Assembly (NCBI RefSeq): GCF_040954645.1
Contig: NC_092812.1
Span: 1,984,001 to 2,048,000 of the forward strand
Length of the DNA: 64,000 nt
Origin: Diabrotica undecimpunctata
Taxonomy: Eukaryota; Arthropoda; Insecta; Coleoptera; Chrysomelidae
Direction of reading: 5' to 3'
Both the position numbers and the translations under genes were made by a program. Below, piece after piece: positions 63,346-64,000 of the stretch. Under the pieces are notes generated by a model. The model saw only the letters and a list, made by a program, of their open reading frames with translations, was not told the DNA's origin and ran no database searches. The stretch's first letter is position 1; each line of letters opens with the position of its first letter.

Positions 63346-64000
63346 TGAACCTCTGCACGGGCGACATCCCAATGAGGTCAGTCAAGACGATATCGACAAT
63401 ATAGCGTCGAACTATTTGCTGACGTCAGGAAAGATGTTCCCTGAAACAGAAGATTCACTACTGGCCATTCAGGATCAGGTTATACAAACCAAAAATTACC
63501 TGAAATATCTCGTCAAAGACCCTCAGGTCCAGAATGACAAATGCCGATATGGATGTTAAGCTCAGGAAACCATCCAACATCTTACCGGGGCTGTCAGGCA
63601 TTTGCTGCAACTGAATATAAGGAACGGCACGACTCAGTAAGAAAGATCATTCATCAAGAGATAGCTATCAAACTGGGACTTCTTCAAACAAACCATCTTC
63701 CATATTATCAATACGTTCCTGAGAGTATACTTGACAATGACAACTACAAGCTATACTGGGACAGCACTGTGCTCACAGAACAAAGAGTGGCACATAATAG
63801 ACCAGATCTCATACTAGTTAATAAACTAAAGAGACAAACAACATTAATTGATGTGGCGATACCCAACAACAATAATCTTCGTGTTAAACAGAACGAAAAA
63901 ATCGCCAAGTACAGGGATCTGGAAATTCAAATACAAAGACAGTGGAGAATGGAAAGTACCCAGACAATACCTATTATTCTCTCTACTACTGGAGTAATTC
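63346..64000 (+). pseudogene. Non-LTR element with restriction-like endonuclease (R4/Dong-like), runs off the window
   Basis: Plus strand: LHGRHPNEVSQDDIDNIASN and VKDPQVQNDKCRYGC, then a TAA (near 63558), then ETIQHLTG with a one-base frameshift into CQAFAATEY, together giving the C-x3-C...H-x4-C knuckle. Next come ESILDNDNYKLYWDS, NRPDLILVNK and TTLIDVAIPNNNN with EKIAKYRDLEIQIQRQW: the R-P-D...D/K core of the PD-(D/E)XK-type restriction-like endonuclease found C-terminal to RT in R2/R4/Dong/NeSL elements. The RT is largely missing on the left. Confidence 0.75.

Overview
This window is AT-rich, intron-like DNA from an animal, almost certainly an insect (a beetle is possible, but that is a guess). 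It is packed with transposable elements at several nesting levels and shows no bacterial-style operons, tRNA or rRNA genes. Two short exons with canonical splice sites in compatible phase lie on the + strand at 6307-6498 and 55193-55321. Their translations resemble the lipovitellin-type domain of insect apolipophorin (large lipid transfer protein) genes. If they are consecutive exons, about 48.7 kb of the window is one intron filled by insertions. A second host-like gene, a three-exon THAP zinc-finger gene, lies on the opposite strand inside that intron (46560-48137).

Layout, left part. 1-6120: decayed RTE/CFDP2-like LINE fragments, one split by a 2.0 kb DD41D mariner-like element with long inverted repeats. 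6307-6498: exon. 6550-12043: full-length I-type LINE with 13-bp target duplications. 12711-19376: two decayed copies of a DDE transposon family with a CGGQNKN motif, one carrying a nested RTE insertion. 20522-25753: BEL/Pao retrovirus-like element with matching LTRs and a 5-bp duplication; most of pol is deleted but an env-like gene remains. 26110-27235: truncated Jockey-like pieces.

Layout, centre. 27620-42433 is the most unusual part. It has a TGACGT-rich tandem repeat block, small unknown ORFs, a protein-primed DNA polymerase B pseudogene of Polinton/bidnavirus type, and a 2.6 kb near-palindrome whose arms carry a Cys/His-rich gene that may be related to densovirus/bidnavirus NS3. The centre of the palindrome is rich in TGACGT/ACGTCA and may be a fossil terminal hairpin. 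The polymerase is interrupted by a (TA)n tract, into which an 8.6 kb Gypsy element (30492-39102, LTRs nearly identical) has recently inserted.

Layout, right part. 43892-44884: DD34E Tc1 transposase with one in-frame stop. 46560-48137: THAP gene. 49135-54708: I-type LINE with both ORFs open and a 12-bp target duplication. 55193-55321: exon. 55932-59250: Tc1-like inverted repeats around a decayed hAT element that itself holds a small palindromic insertion. 59470-64000: RTE fragments, a Penelope-like GIY-YIG fragment and the start of a LINE with a restriction-like endonuclease that runs off the window.

The retroelement ORFs work only within their own elements, and no metabolic pathway is encoded here. 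Relative age follows from nesting: the polymerase/NS3-like element is older than its TA tract, which is older than the Gypsy insertion; the BEL element is older than the poly-T insertion in its LTR. Family names rest on motifs read by eye.
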